A stretch of 64,000 nucleotides of DNA from Chania multitudinisentens RB-25 (lineage in GTDB: Bacteria > Pseudomonadota > Gammaproteobacteria > Enterobacterales > Enterobacteriaceae): the NCBI RefSeq assembly GCF_000520015.2, contig NZ_CP007044.2, forward strand, positions 4,154,001 to 4,218,000, written 5' to 3'. The translations under genes and the position numbers were made by a program. Below the pieces are notes generated by a model. It worked only from the letters and a program-made list of their open reading frames with translations, was not told the origin of the DNA and searched no databases. Positions 18,064 to 28,084 of the stretch are shown here, piece by piece. Each line of letters opens with the position of its first letter. Within the stretch, counting starts at the first letter, position 1.

Positions 18064-20138
18064 ATGGCTCCAATGGTGGATGTCATACGGATTTGGCGAT
18101 CGTTATTAATTTCCAGGTTCGATAACACCACCAACTGCGGCAGCGTGCGGCGCAGAAAACGCGCCAGCAGCGTTCGTAACGCGTGATTCACCAGCAGTAT
18201 CGGCGGTGCGCCAAGCATTTCCTGCCGTTGTAATGCCTGCTTTGCCTGATCCAGCAGTTTGTCCGCCAGCCCCGGCTCCAGGCCACCTCCCCCTTGTAAC
18301 GCCTGCAACAACAGGCGCTCCAGCGGGGTATCCAGGCCAATAACCTGAATTTCATCATTGCCGGGGAACCATTGCTGGGTGATGGCACGCCCTAGCGCAA
18401 CACGCACCACGGTAGTCAATTCATAAGGATCGCTCTGTATCGGCGCATGCTCCGCCAGCGTTTCCAGCACCGTGCGCATGTCACGGATAGCCACCCGTTC
18501 AGCCAACAGGTTCTGCAACACTTTATGCAGGATGGTCAGCGAGACTACGCCTGGCACAAAATCTTCGGTCAGTTTTGGCATGTCCTGCGCAACGCGATCC
18601 AATAATTGCTGGGTTTCCTGGCGGCCAAACAGTTCACTGGCAAATTGACCAAGCAGATGATTCAGATGGGTGGCGACTACCGTGCTGGCTTCCACCACGG
18701 TAAATCCCTGGGTTTGCGCCTGTTCACGCAGCGCACTGTCGATCCACACCGCCTGTAGGCCAAATGCTGGATCGGCCGTTTTCTCCCCGGCCAACTCCCC
18801 CACCGCATTGCCTGGGTTAATTGCCAACCAACGCCCCGGATGCGCTTCACCGCTGCCAATTTCCACCCCTTTCATCAGAATGCGATAGTGAGCAGGCGGC
18901 AGTTCAAGGTTGTCGCGAATGTGTATCACCGGTGGTAAATACCCCATGTCCTGAGCGAATTTCTTGCGAATACCACGGATACGCCCCAACAGTTCGCCGT
19001 TCTGCTGAAAATCCACCATCGAGATCAAGCGATAACCCACTTCCAGCCCCAAAGGATCTTCTAACTGAACATCCGACCAACTGGCTTCTACCACCGGTGA
19101 ATTTTCTTGCTGTACCGGCGGTTCTCTGGTTGTTAGCCGTTGCTGTTCACGCCCGCGCAGCCGCCAGGCCAACGCCAGCAAGGCAGCGGTAAACAGCAGG
19201 AATACCAGGTTGGGCATGCCGGGCACCAGCCCCAACAACCCCAGCACTCCGGCGCTCAGCAGCATGACGCGCGGGTTATTGAACAGTTGGCCAACCATCT
19301 GTTCGCCCACGTCCTGATCGGTGGCAACCCGCGTAACAATCACCCCCGCCGCAGTGGAAATCACCAGCGCCGGGATTTGCGCGACCAGGCCATCACCAAT
19401 GGTCAGCAAGGTGTAAGTTTCCGCCGCCGCGCCCAATGCCATGCCATGCTGGATCACACCGACCAATAACCCGCCAACCACGTTCAACACCATGATCATC
19501 AGCCCAGCCACGGCATCACCGCGCACAAACTTGCTGGCTCCGTCCATTGAGCCGTAAAAATCCGCCTCTTGCGTGACCTCAGCGCGGCGCTTTTTGGCTT
19601 CGTCTTCGCCGATCAGCCCCGCGTTGAGATCGGCATCAATCGCCATCTGTTTGCCCGGCATACCATCAAGCACAAAACGCGCGCTCACCTCAGCAATACG
19701 TCCGGCCCCCTTGGTGATAACCATAAAATTAATCAACACCAGGATAATGAACACCACAATGCCGATGGCGAAGTTGCCCCCCACCAGAAAGTGACCAAAC
19801 GCCTCAATCACGCGCCCCGCCGCCGCCGAACCGTTATGACCTTCCAGCAGAATGATGCGCGTTGACGCCACATTCAGCGCCAAGCGCAACAAGGTTGAAA
19901 ACAGCAGGATGGTGGGGAAAGCAGCGAATTCCAGCGTGCGCTGAGTGAACATCGCCACCAGCAGGATCATAATCGACAGGGCTATGTTGAAGGTAAACAG
20001 CAGGTCGAGGATAAATGCGGGCAGCGGCAGCACCATCATCGACAGAATCATCAGGATCAGGATCGGGCCAGCCAATACCTGCCATTGCGCTTCTTTAGCG
20101 TTGCCCGGCAAGCGCAGCAGGGATATCAAACTCGCCAT
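18060..20138 (-). CDS. flhA: Flagellar type III export gate protein FlhA
   Basis: The 692 residues match E. coli. Eight N-terminal membrane helices include the conserved cytoplasmic loop segments FVLDGMPGKQMAIDADLNAG and GSMDGASKFVRGDAVAG. A large C-terminal cytoplasmic domain forms the nonameric chaperone-docking ring. FlhA uses proton motive force for export. It overlaps flhB by one base and flhE by four. Confidence 0.98.
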   Translation of the reverse strand: MASLISLLRLPGNAKEAQWQVLAGPILILMILSMMVLPLPAFILDLLFTFNIALSIMILLVAMFTQRTLEFAAFPTILLFSTLLRLALNVASTRIILLEGHNGSAAAGRVIEAFGHFLVGGNFAIGIVVFIILVLINFMVITKGAGRIAEVSARFVLDGMPGKQMAIDADLNAGLIGEDEAKKRRAEVTQEADFYGSMDGASKFVRGDAVAGLMIMVLNVVGGLLVGVIQHGMALGAAAETYTLLTIGDGLVAQIPALVISTAAGVIVTRVATDQDVGEQMVGQLFNNPRVMLLSAGVLGLLGLVPGMPNLVFLLFTAALLALAWRLRGREQQRLTTREPPVQQENSPVVEASWSDVQLEDPLGLEVGYRLISMVDFQQNGELLGRIRGIRKKFAQDMGYLPPVIHIRDNLELPPAHYRILMKGVEIGSGEAHPGRWLAINPGNAVGELAGEKTADPAFGLQAVWIDSALREQAQTQGFTVVEASTVVATHLNHLLGQFASELFGRQETQQLLDRVAQDMPKLTEDFVPGVVSLTILHKVLQNLLAERVAIRDMRTVLETLAEHAPIQSDPYELTTVVRVALGRAITQQWFPGNDEIQVIGLDTPLERLLLQALQGGGGLEPGLADKLLDQAKQALQRQEMLGAPPILLVNHALRTLLARFLRRTLPQLVVLSNLEINNDRQIRMTSTIGAI

Positions 20139-21283
20139 CAGGGTGCCTCTCTCAGGCTAAAATCTAAAGCTTCCGGCACCGACAGGCGCTCCGGTTTTTT
20201 CGGGATCACCCCGCCTTCGCGCTGCCAGCGGTGCAGTTGGTAGACCCAGGCCAACACCTCAGCCACGGCGGCATACAAGACCGCCGGGATCTGCTGCCCA
20301 ATCTCGCTGTGGCGATACAGCGCACGCGCCAAAGGGGGCGCTTCCAACAGTGGAATACGGTGCTGATTGCCCAATTCGCGGATACGCAGAGCAATGTCTC
20401 CCGCCCCTTTTGCCAACACTTTGGGGGCACTCATGTTTTTATCGTTGTACTGTAACGCCACCGCGTAATGCATCGGGTTGGTGATAATCACGTCGGCCTT
20501 CGGCACATCGCTCATCATGCGGCGGCGTGCGGCCCTTCTTTGTTGCTGCCGAATCCGCCCTTTCACATAAGGATCACCTTCTTGCTGTTTATGTTCGTCG
20601 CGGATTTCCTGTTTGGTCATCTTTAATTTACTAACGTGGCTCCAGAGCTGATAACACACATCAAAAACCACCATCGGCACCAGGCCGAGCACAATTAACA
20701 GACCACAAAAGATCACCAGTTGCAGCGCCTGCTCCAGCGCATTCAATGGCTGTTGCGTCACCAGATGCAGCATGGCCGCCCAGTTATGCCACAGATAAAG
20801 ACCGGCCACCCAACCCACCAGCAGCGCTTTCAGAATCGCTTTCAGCAGCTCTGCCAATACCTGGGTGGAAAACATGCGTTTAAAACCAGACAGCGGATTC
20901 AGGCGTTTCACGTCAAACTGGAATGATTTGGCACTGAAAGCCACCCCGCCCAGCAACATCGGCGCAGCCAGCGCCACCAGCACCAATCCGGCAAATACCG
21001 GCATCAGCGCCCACACCGTCTGGCGCAGCAGCACGGCAAACTGGCGCAGCATCTGCTTGTCGTTGCTGACCATGTGGCGATCAAAATGCAGCCCATCAGC
21101 CAGCATTCTCGCCAGTTGTTGTGCGATATGGCTACCTGCAACCCAAAGCAGCGCGAGCCCGGCAATCAACATCAGGATCGAAGTCAATTCGCGCGAACGT
21201 GCAATCTGCCCCTCTTCACGCGCTTTTTCCAATCGGTGGGGAGTTGGGGCTTCGCTCTTTTCCAGATCGCTGTCTTCGGCCAA
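20138..21283 (-). CDS. flhB: Flagellar export switch protein FlhB, with NPMH at the cleavage site
   Basis: The protein has 381 residues: four membrane helices in the first 210 residues, then a cytoplasmic domain. The family normally self-cleaves between Asn269 and Pro270 of NPTH, which flips export from hook to filament proteins when FliK signals. Here residues 269-272 are NPMH (codons AAC CCG ATG CAT), so Thr271 is Met by a single C-to-T-type difference. Asn, Pro and His are kept, so cleavage may still occur. The upstream gap to cheZ (21284-21449) should hold the class 2 flhBAE promoter. Confidence 0.97.
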   Translation of the reverse strand: MAEDSDLEKSEAPTPHRLEKAREEGQIARSRELTSILMLIAGLALLWVAGSHIAQQLARMLADGLHFDRHMVSNDKQMLRQFAVLLRQTVWALMPVFAGLVLVALAAPMLLGGVAFSAKSFQFDVKRLNPLSGFKRMFSTQVLAELLKAILKALLVGWVAGLYLWHNWAAMLHLVTQQPLNALEQALQLVIFCGLLIVLGLVPMVVFDVCYQLWSHVSKLKMTKQEIRDEHKQQEGDPYVKGRIRQQQRRAARRRMMSDVPKADVIITNPMHYAVALQYNDKNMSAPKVLAKGAGDIALRIRELGNQHRIPLLEAPPLARALYRHSEIGQQIPAVLYAAVAEVLAWVYQLHRWQREGGVIPKKPERLSVPEALDFSLREAP

Positions 21284-21449
21284 GGAAGCGCTTCCTGTTT
21301 ATCAATAAGGCATCAATATGCTGCCAGCATGGCAAAAAAATACGGATTTCATGGTAGGAACAACGGGGGAAAGGGTTGGTTATTTGGGGGATGGTGGTTT
21401 GATACTATAGAAAAAGCAGTGGGACGTTTGGCGTTACGCCCCTGCGCTA

Positions 21450-22094
21450 TCAAAAACCCAGGCTATCGAGCAGGTCGTCCACCTGCGCCTGAGTAGCGAT
21501 CACCCCTACGCCATTTTGGTTGAGCTGTGGGCCGTTGAGCAGTGTGCCGCTGGGCTTTTTCTCTTTCGCGGGTTGTTCTGGAATGTTTTCCATCAAAACT
21601 ATTAACAGCTGCTTTTCGATCTCCTGCACCACGTCCATGATGCGCTTGATCACCTGCCCGGTAAGATCCTGAAAATCCTGCGCCATCATGATTTCCAGCA
21701 ATTGAGCATTGGTGAAGGCGGTGTGCTCCGGCACTCGCTCCAGATACTGGCGCGTGTCAGTCACCAATGAACGGGCATCGGCCAGTTCTATCGGGTTGGC
21801 AAACCACGCATCCCAACGGGTTTTCAGCATTCTGGCGTCAGACTCCAGCGTGGCCTGACGCGGCTGTGCCGCTTCCACGCAGTTGAGCGCGCGTTCCGCT
21901 GCTTGTGCCGTCATAGTGACGACATAATCAAGGCGATCGCGGGCATCCGGTATCACTTCAGCCGCCTGGGCAATCGCCTGATCCAGACCCAGTTCACGCA
22001 GGCTGTCGCGCAGCATCCGGGTCAACTGGCCGATACGGAAGATCAGTTCACCTGCACTGACTGTTTCACTGGCAGGCATTGGCATTTCTTTCAT
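21450..22094 (-). CDS. cheZ: CheY-phosphate phosphatase CheZ
   Basis: The 214-residue helical protein contains RMLRDSLRELGLDQAIAQAA and the catalytic segment MMAQDFQDLTGQVIKRIMD, with the conserved Asp and Gln. The C-terminal QVDDLLDSLGF is the CheY-binding tail. It removes phosphate from CheY to end tumbling signals. It lies 12 bases after cheY. Nearby in-frame ATGs (residues 4 and 6) leave the exact start uncertain. Confidence 0.97.
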   Translation of the reverse strand: MKEMPMPASETVSAGELIFRIGQLTRMLRDSLRELGLDQAIAQAAEVIPDARDRLDYVVTMTAQAAERALNCVEAAQPRQATLESDARMLKTRWDAWFANPIELADARSLVTDTRQYLERVPEHTAFTNAQLLEIMMAQDFQDLTGQVIKRIMDVVQEIEKQLLIVLMENIPEQPAKEKKPSGTLLNGPQLNQNGVGVIATQAQVDDLLDSLGF

Positions 22095-22106
22095 CGCCTT
22101 CTCCTG

Positions 22107-22496
22107 TTAAATACCCAATTTTTCAAAAATCTTGTTGAGTTTTTCTTCCAGGGTCGCCGCCGTAAAAGGTTTGACGACGTAACCACTGGCTCCCGCCTGA
22201 GCCGCTGCAATAATGTTCTCTTTTTTGGCTTCCGCCGTGACCATCAATACCGGCATCGACATCAGCGCTTTGTCCGCCCGGATAGTTTGCAGCAGTTCAA
22301 GGCCATCCATATTGGGCATATTCCAATCCGATACCACAAAATCGAAACCACCGGCCCGCAGTTTATTCAGCGCATCGGCGCCATCCTCTGCTTCTTCCAC
22401 ATTGTTAAAACCCAGTTCTCTCAGCAAATTTCTGACAATGCGCCGCATGGTGGAAAAATCATCCACCACCAGAAATTTGAGATTCTTGTCTGCCAT
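22107..22496 (-). CDS. cheY: Chemotaxis response regulator CheY
   Basis: This is a 129-residue single receiver domain. The acidic pocket is Asp12-Asp13, the phosphoacceptor Asp57 (VVSDWNMPNMDG), and the conserved Lys sits in YVVKPF. Phospho-CheY binds the FliM N-terminus, encoded at 1667, and promotes clockwise rotation. It is nearly identical to enteric CheY and lies 65 bases after cheB. Confidence 0.98.
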   Translation of the reverse strand: MADKNLKFLVVDDFSTMRRIVRNLLRELGFNNVEEAEDGADALNKLRAGGFDFVVSDWNMPNMDGLELLQTIRADKALMSMPVLMVTAEAKKENIIAAAQAGASGYVVKPFTAATLEEKLNKIFEKLGI

Positions 22497-22561
22497 ACTG
22501 ACTCCTAAGATTGGTTCGCCGTTACGCCGGGCGGTGTTCGTTAACCGCTTGTGATGCCGTC

Positions 22562-23611
22562 TCAGATACGCAGTGCCTGCCCCCCCACAATCTGCGCCAA
22601 CATGCGTTGACTCATGCGCTCCAATTCCACCACTTCACTCACTCCCCCCACGGCAATGGCTTCACGCGGCATGCCGAACACCACACAGCTGGCTTCGTTC
22701 TGCGCCAGCGTATAAGCCCCGGCACGATGCATTGCCAACATGCCTGCTGCCCCGTCATTCCCCATGCCGGTCAGGATCACGCCCACCGCGTTGCGCCCGG
22801 CACACTGCGCCACCGAGTGGAACAGCACATCCACCGAAGGGCGGTGCCGGTTGACCGGTGGGCCATCGTACAGCCTGACCTGATAATTGGCCCCGCTGCG
22901 CGCCAATTCCAAGTGACGATCGCCAGGGGCGATATAGGCATGGCCCGGCAACACTCGTTCACCGTCCTCCGCTTCCTTCACATTAATCTGGCACAGTTTG
23001 TTAAGCCGTTCGGAAAATGAGCGGGTAAAACCCGGTGGCATATGCTGGGTGATCAACAGCGCCGGGCTGGTGGCAGGCAGCGGCTGCAACACTTGGCGAA
23101 TGGCTTCGGTTCCCCCGGTTGAGGCACCAATGGCAATCAGTTTTTCACTGCTCAACAAAGGGATATGATTGAGAATTTCTGGTTTCGGTTTGGCAGAGCG
23201 CAGAGACAGGCGAGCCTTCGCCGCCGTGCGGATCTTCTCCGCGATCAACTCACTGTAAGCCAGCATACCTTCACGGATACCCAACTGCGGTTTGGTTACG
23301 AAATCCACTGCTCCCAGTTCCAGCGCACGCAGAGTAATCTCGGAACCTTTGCCGGTTAGCGACGATACCATCACCACCGGCATTGGCCGCAAGCGCATCA
23401 GCTTTTCAAGAAAATCCAACCCGTCCATACGCGGCATTTCGACATCCAACGTTAATACCTGCGGGTTGAATTGTTTGATCAGATCGCGCGCGACCAGCGG
23501 ATCTGGTGCCGTCGCCACCATTTCCATATCCGGTTGGTTGTTGACAATTTCGGTCATTATCTGCCGCATCAGTGCCGAATCATCCACGCTTAATACGCTG
23601 ATTTTATTCAT
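22562..23611 (-). CDS. cheB: Chemoreceptor methylesterase / deamidase CheB
   Basis: CheB has 349 residues. An N-terminal receiver domain has phosphoacceptor Asp56 (LTLDVEMPRMDG). A linker leads to the methylesterase domain with the Ser motif GASTGGTEA and His motif ITQHMPPGFT. It demethylates receptors for adaptation when phosphorylated by CheA. The start overlaps the cheR stop by one base. Confidence 0.98.
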   Translation of the reverse strand: MNKISVLSVDDSALMRQIMTEIVNNQPDMEMVATAPDPLVARDLIKQFNPQVLTLDVEMPRMDGLDFLEKLMRLRPMPVVMVSSLTGKGSEITLRALELGAVDFVTKPQLGIREGMLAYSELIAEKIRTAAKARLSLRSAKPKPEILNHIPLLSSEKLIAIGASTGGTEAIRQVLQPLPATSPALLITQHMPPGFTRSFSERLNKLCQINVKEAEDGERVLPGHAYIAPGDRHLELARSGANYQVRLYDGPPVNRHRPSVDVLFHSVAQCAGRNAVGVILTGMGNDGAAGMLAMHRAGAYTLAQNEASCVVFGMPREAIAVGGVSEVVELERMSQRMLAQIVGGQALRI

Positions 23612-24483
23612 TACTTTTCCTTGGCCAGACCATATACCGTCTGCCCACGCAGGTAGAAATCCCGGCTGAGCTGGCTGAAATTTTCGGAATGCCCGGCAAA
23701 CACCAGGCCGCCCGGTTTGAGCCAGGGTACAAAGCGGCGCAGAATGCGCTGTTGTGTCTCTTTATCGAAATAGATCATCACGTTGCGGCAAAAAATAGCA
23801 TCGAATACCCCAGGCAAATCCCATTCTGTTGCCAACAGGTTAAGCGGCTGGAAATGCACCTGCGCCGACAGTTCCTGCCTGACCCGCACCAATCCTTCAT
23901 GCGGCCCGGTACCGCGTAGGAAATAACGCTGCCTCTGTGCTGCCGTCAGGGTAGACAAATCTTCCTGGCGATAAATACCGGTTTCAGCTTTTTCCAGCAC
24001 CTGGGTATCAATATCGCTGGCCCATACCAGCGTGCCCATTGAGCGCCGCCCCAGCACTTCGTTCAAGGTGATGGCGATCGAGTAAGCTTCTTCCCCAGTT
24101 GAAGCTGCGGTGCTCCACACACAATAGCCGTTTGGCCGTGAGCGAGCATGTTCCGCCAGAATAGGGAAATGGTGCGCCTCGCGGAAAAAAGCCGTCAGAT
24201 TGGTTGTGAGCGCATTGATAAATGCCTGCCATTCGGCACTGTTAGCATCGCTTTCCAATAGCGCCAGATAATCACCAAAATCTTGCAGCCCAAGCAGGCG
24301 CAAACGGCGCACCAAACGGTTGTAGACCATCTCGCGCTTATGTTCCGCCAGTACGATCCCCGCCCGTTGGTAGATCAACTGGCTGATCTTGCGAAAATGC
24401 AGGTCTGACAGCGGTAGCCGCTGCACCATTTGCGCCAGCAACGACGTTGGCTCTCGCTTTATAATTGAAGAGGTATGTCTCAT
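23611..24483 (-). CDS. cheR: Chemoreceptor methyltransferase CheR
   Basis: The protein has 290 residues. An N-terminal helical domain contains LIYQRAGIVLAEHKREMVYN. The SAM-binding domain contains VWSTAASTGEEAYSIAITL and FCRNVMIYFDKETQQRILRR. It methylates receptor glutamates. In E. coli, tar and tap lie between cheW and cheR; here only 109 bases separate the two, so no receptor is encoded in this operon. Confidence 0.97.
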   Translation of the reverse strand: MRHTSSIIKREPTSLLAQMVQRLPLSDLHFRKISQLIYQRAGIVLAEHKREMVYNRLVRRLRLLGLQDFGDYLALLESDANSAEWQAFINALTTNLTAFFREAHHFPILAEHARSRPNGYCVWSTAASTGEEAYSIAITLNEVLGRRSMGTLVWASDIDTQVLEKAETGIYRQEDLSTLTAAQRQRYFLRGTGPHEGLVRVRQELSAQVHFQPLNLLATEWDLPGVFDAIFCRNVMIYFDKETQQRILRRFVPWLKPGGLVFAGHSENFSQLSRDFYLRGQTVYGLAKEK

Positions 24484-24592
24484 ATCTTCCCACCTGGGAA
24501 ATTTATCCTGCTTATACGGTTTAACAAGCTGCTGAACCCTTGAGCATTAATGAAAATCCGTTGGTTGAACCGATGAGCGAATTGGCGTGTCA

Positions 24593-25093
24593 TCAGGCGC
24601 TTTTCGCTACGCTATCAACCAATGACATTTCTTCGCTGTTCAACAGTTTTTCGATATCCACCAAAATCAGCATCCGCTCACCCAGCGCGCCCAGGCCGGT
24701 GAGATACTCCGTCGATAGCGTCACCGCAAACTCAGGTGCGGGACGGATCTGCTCAGTGGTCAGCGATAGCACATCGGAAACACCATCAACCACAATCCCC
24801 ACCACGCGCTGACCAAAATTCAGCACGATCACCACCGTGTTGGCGTCGTAGGAAACGCCTTGCTGGGCAAATTTCACCCGCAGATCGATGATCGGCACAA
24901 TCACCCCGCGCAGATTGGTGACGCCTTTGATAAATTCCGGGGTATTGGCAATACGCGTGACCTGATCGTAGCCACGGATTTCCTGAACTTTAAGAATATC
25001 AATGCCATATTCTTCATTTCCCAAAATAAAAATAAGAAACTCCTGACCTACCGTTTCGCCAGCCAGTTTGCTGACCGTTGCCAGTCCTGCCAT
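24593..25093 (-). CDS. cheW: Chemotaxis coupling protein CheW
   Basis: CheW is a 166-residue CheW-domain protein with EFLIFILGNEEYGIDILKVQ and GVTNLRGVIVPIIDLRVKF. It bridges chemoreceptor tips to CheA in the signalling array. It lies 32 bases after cheA in the motAB-cheAW order. The plus strand of the preceding gap carries a run of Cs (read as Gs on the mRNA) serving as a strong ribosome binding site (AAAGGGGGGGG). Confidence 0.97.
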   Translation of the reverse strand: MAGLATVSKLAGETVGQEFLIFILGNEEYGIDILKVQEIRGYDQVTRIANTPEFIKGVTNLRGVIVPIIDLRVKFAQQGVSYDANTVVIVLNFGQRVVGIVVDGVSDVLSLTTEQIRPAPEFAVTLSTEYLTGLGALGERMLILVDIEKLLNSEEMSLVDSVAKSA

Positions 25094-25125
25094 TGCCCCC
25101 CCCCCTTTAAATCAGTCAATTAAAG

Positions 25126-27099
25126 TTATGCAGCCACGTCCGTCAGGCGCTTTTCACGATTCAACGTTTGCAATGCCGATACATCCACAATCAACGCTAC
25201 GCTGCCGTCACCCAGAATGGTGGCCGCAGAAATACCCGGTACTTTGCGGTAATTACTTTCCAGGTTTTTTACCACCACCTGATGCTGGCCAATCAATTGA
25301 TCCACCAGCAACGCATAACGACGGCCAGCGCTTTGCAAAATCACCACAATGCCCTGCGTGGCTTCGCTTTTTGCCCCGGCCACGTCAAAAACCCGATATA
25401 ACTCCACCAACGGCAGGTATTCCCCCCGCACTTGCAGCATGTGTTCGCCACCGGCCAGCAGATACAAGTCCTCCGCCTGTGGCTGTAGCGACTCCATCAC
25501 CGCGTTCAGCGGCAAAATAAAGACTTCTTCGTTCACCTTGACCGACATGCCATCGAGAATCGCCAGCGTTAGCGGCAGCAGAATACGGATTGAAGTGCCC
25601 TTGCCTTCCTGTGAGTGAATTTCGACATGGCCGCCCATTTCCTGAATGTTTCTCTTCACCACATCCAAACCAACGCCGCGGCCAGAAACATCAGTCACCA
25701 GTTCAGCAGTAGAGAAACCGGGAGCAAAAATCAGCATGCCAACGTCTTCATCGCTCATGCTGTCGCTCACCGATAACCCCTGCGACAACGCTTTGGTGAG
25801 GATCTTCTGGCGATTCAAACCGGCTCCATCATCCGTTACCTCAATACAGATATTGCCGCCCTGATGTTCAGCCGAGAGGATCAGATTGCCCACTTCCGGC
25901 TTACCTGCCGCTATGCGCGCCGCCGGTTCTTCAACACCGTGATCCAGGCTGTTGCGAACCAGGTGGGTCAAGGGATCGATAATGCGTTCAATCAGGCTTT
26001 TATCCAGTTCGGTGGAGCTGCCCCGCAGTGTCAGCTCCACCTGTTTGCCTAACTTGCTGGCCAGATCGTGCACCAGCCGCGGGAAACGGCTGAACACATA
26101 CTCCATCGGCATCATGCGGATCGACATCACCGATTCCTGCAAATCGCGAGCATTGCGCGCCAGTTGGCTCATGCTGTTCAGCAGATCGCCATGATTGGCC
26201 GGGTCCAGCATGCCAGAACGCTGTGCCAACATGGATTGGGTAATCACTAATTCGCCCACCAGGTTAATCAACTGATCGACCTTCTCCACCGCGACGCGGA
26301 TGCTGGTGGATTCGCTGCTTTTAGTGCGGGTTTTCGCTGCCTCTAACGCCGGGGCCTGCTGAGCCACCGCGGTAGATTGCTGCTCTGGCGGCGGTTTGGC
26401 GGTGTGCGCAGCCAATTGCAACGGGGCAGTAAACGCAATCTGTTCCGGCTCCAGCACAAAACACAGTACCGCACAGATCTCATCTTCACTGGCCGACGTC
26501 AGTAACGTCACTTCCAGGCTGTTCTCAGTCTGTTGCGGGTTTTTTATTTCACCAAGATTGCCCAGCTCTTCCAGCATCAGCGGAATTTCGTTTGGCTCCA
26601 GGTTGCTCAGGCAGATACGCATACCACTTTTTATCGTGGCCGGAGAGGTGGCCTGCACCACTGTTGGAGATTCTTGCTCCTGGGCCAGCGCCGCTCCATT
26701 CTGCTGTTGCGCTTCCAAAGCCAGTTGCCGCAGTGCCTGACAAATAGGCTCAAAGTTCTCGCTATCAGGTTGTTGCGACGTTTTATAGGCATCCAATTGT
26801 TCCTGCATGATGTCTTTGGTTTCCAGAAACAGGTTGATAATCTTGGTGCTCAAGCTCATTTCCTGACGCCGGGCACCATCCAGCAGGTTCTCCAGCAAGT
26901 GGGTGGTTTCCTGCAATACGGAGAAGCCAAACGTCGCCGCACCGCCTTTGATCGAGTGCGCTGCACGGAAAATGGCATTCAGCAATTCAATATCCGGGGC
27001 TAACGGGTTCAACTCCAGCAAGTGCTGTTCCATATCAGCCAGCAACTCGTCGGCTTCATCAAAAAAAGTCTGATAAAACGCGCTAATATCCATGCTCAC
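25126..27099 (-). CDS. cheA: Chemotaxis histidine kinase CheA
   Basis: The 657 residues are close to E. coli CheA (654). The P1 domain carries phosphoacceptor His48 (AAHSIKGGAATFGF). P2, a Gln/Pro-rich linker, the P3 dimerisation region (SIRVAVEKVDQLINLVGELV), the P4 ATPase (LVRNSLDHGVEEPA; VSGRGVGLDVVKRN) and a C-terminal CheW-like P5 follow. It phosphorylates CheY and CheB. It sits four bases after motB. Confidence 0.98.
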   Translation of the reverse strand: MSMDISAFYQTFFDEADELLADMEQHLLELNPLAPDIELLNAIFRAAHSIKGGAATFGFSVLQETTHLLENLLDGARRQEMSLSTKIINLFLETKDIMQEQLDAYKTSQQPDSENFEPICQALRQLALEAQQQNGAALAQEQESPTVVQATSPATIKSGMRICLSNLEPNEIPLMLEELGNLGEIKNPQQTENSLEVTLLTSASEDEICAVLCFVLEPEQIAFTAPLQLAAHTAKPPPEQQSTAVAQQAPALEAAKTRTKSSESTSIRVAVEKVDQLINLVGELVITQSMLAQRSGMLDPANHGDLLNSMSQLARNARDLQESVMSIRMMPMEYVFSRFPRLVHDLASKLGKQVELTLRGSSTELDKSLIERIIDPLTHLVRNSLDHGVEEPAARIAAGKPEVGNLILSAEHQGGNICIEVTDDGAGLNRQKILTKALSQGLSVSDSMSDEDVGMLIFAPGFSTAELVTDVSGRGVGLDVVKRNIQEMGGHVEIHSQEGKGTSIRILLPLTLAILDGMSVKVNEEVFILPLNAVMESLQPQAEDLYLLAGGEHMLQVRGEYLPLVELYRVFDVAGAKSEATQGIVVILQSAGRRYALLVDQLIGQHQVVVKNLESNYRKVPGISAATILGDGSVALIVDVSALQTLNREKRLTDVAA

Positions 27100-27103
27100 G
27101 GGA

Positions 27104-28084
27104 TCACCTCTGCTGTGAGTCGCTGTTAGTCAGTGGAGCGGCGGCAGGCGCCGCCAGAATCGCCGTTGCCGGCACGTTATCTACCGGTTGTGTTACAGCA
27201 GCCTGCGGTATTAACTGCTCCAGGCCCTCTGGCTGGCTGAGTTCCACGGCATTACTCTCCGCATTTTCATGTTCTATTGTTTGCTGGGTTTCTTTATTCA
27301 ATACCAGGATCGTGATGCGCCGGTTGATAGCAGCATCGGCCCCATGCTGTTTCAGGTTCATGGTGGCTGCCATACCCACGACGCGCAGCACTTTTCCTTC
27401 CGCCAACCCGCCGACGATCAGCTCACGCCGTGAGGCGTTGGCACGATCGGCTGACAGCTCCCAGTTGCTGTAATACCGTTCGCCAGTGGCATAAGGTAGA
27501 TCGTCGGTATGGCCCGACAGGCTGATCTTGTTCGGTAAGTCATTCAGAATTGGCGCAATAGCGCGCAAAATATCACGCATGTAGCTTTCAACCTGCACAC
27601 TGCCGGTTTTGAACATCGGCCGGTTTTGGCTATCGATAATCTGAATGCGCAACCCCTCATCCATCATGTTGATCAACAACTGCGGACGTAGAGCCTGCAA
27701 GCGCGGATCGGATTCAATCCGTTCATCCAGTTTTTCACGCAGTTTGTTCAACCGCCGTTCTTCGGCCTGCTGCTCTGGGGAATCCAACTGCTTTTTCACT
27801 AACCCTGCCTGCTGAGTGGGATCATCCCCCCCGCCAGGAATCAGGCTGCTCTCGGCACTGCTTTTATTGCCACCGCTCAATGCCACTTTCAGCGGTGTGC
27901 GAAAATATTCGGCAATCTGCGTCAGTTCCTGCGGGCTGGCAATCGCCAGCAACCACATCACTAGAAAAAATGCCATCATGGCGGTCATAAAGTCTGCATA
28001 GGCAATTTTCCAAGAGCCACCATGATGGGCGGCCTGTTGTGCCTTGCGTTTTCTGACCAGAATGACCGGGTGATTCTGCTTCAT
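27104..28084 (-). CDS. motB: Flagellar stator protein MotB
   Basis: MotB here has 326 residues, slightly longer than E. coli (308) because of an Ala-rich tail. A short cytoplasmic N-terminus precedes one membrane helix with the proton-binding Asp31 in AYADFMTAMMAFFLVMWLL. A plug region and an OmpA-like peptidoglycan-binding domain follow (SLSGHTDDLPYA; NWELSADRANASRRELI). It anchors the stator to the cell wall. The start overlaps motA by four bases. Confidence 0.97.
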   Translation of the reverse strand: MKQNHPVILVRKRKAQQAAHHGGSWKIAYADFMTAMMAFFLVMWLLAIASPQELTQIAEYFRTPLKVALSGGNKSSAESSLIPGGGDDPTQQAGLVKKQLDSPEQQAEERRLNKLREKLDERIESDPRLQALRPQLLINMMDEGLRIQIIDSQNRPMFKTGSVQVESYMRDILRAIAPILNDLPNKISLSGHTDDLPYATGERYYSNWELSADRANASRRELIVGGLAEGKVLRVVGMAATMNLKQHGADAAINRRITILVLNKETQQTIEHENAESNAVELSQPEGLEQLIPQAAVTQPVDNVPATAILAAPAAAPLTNSDSQQR

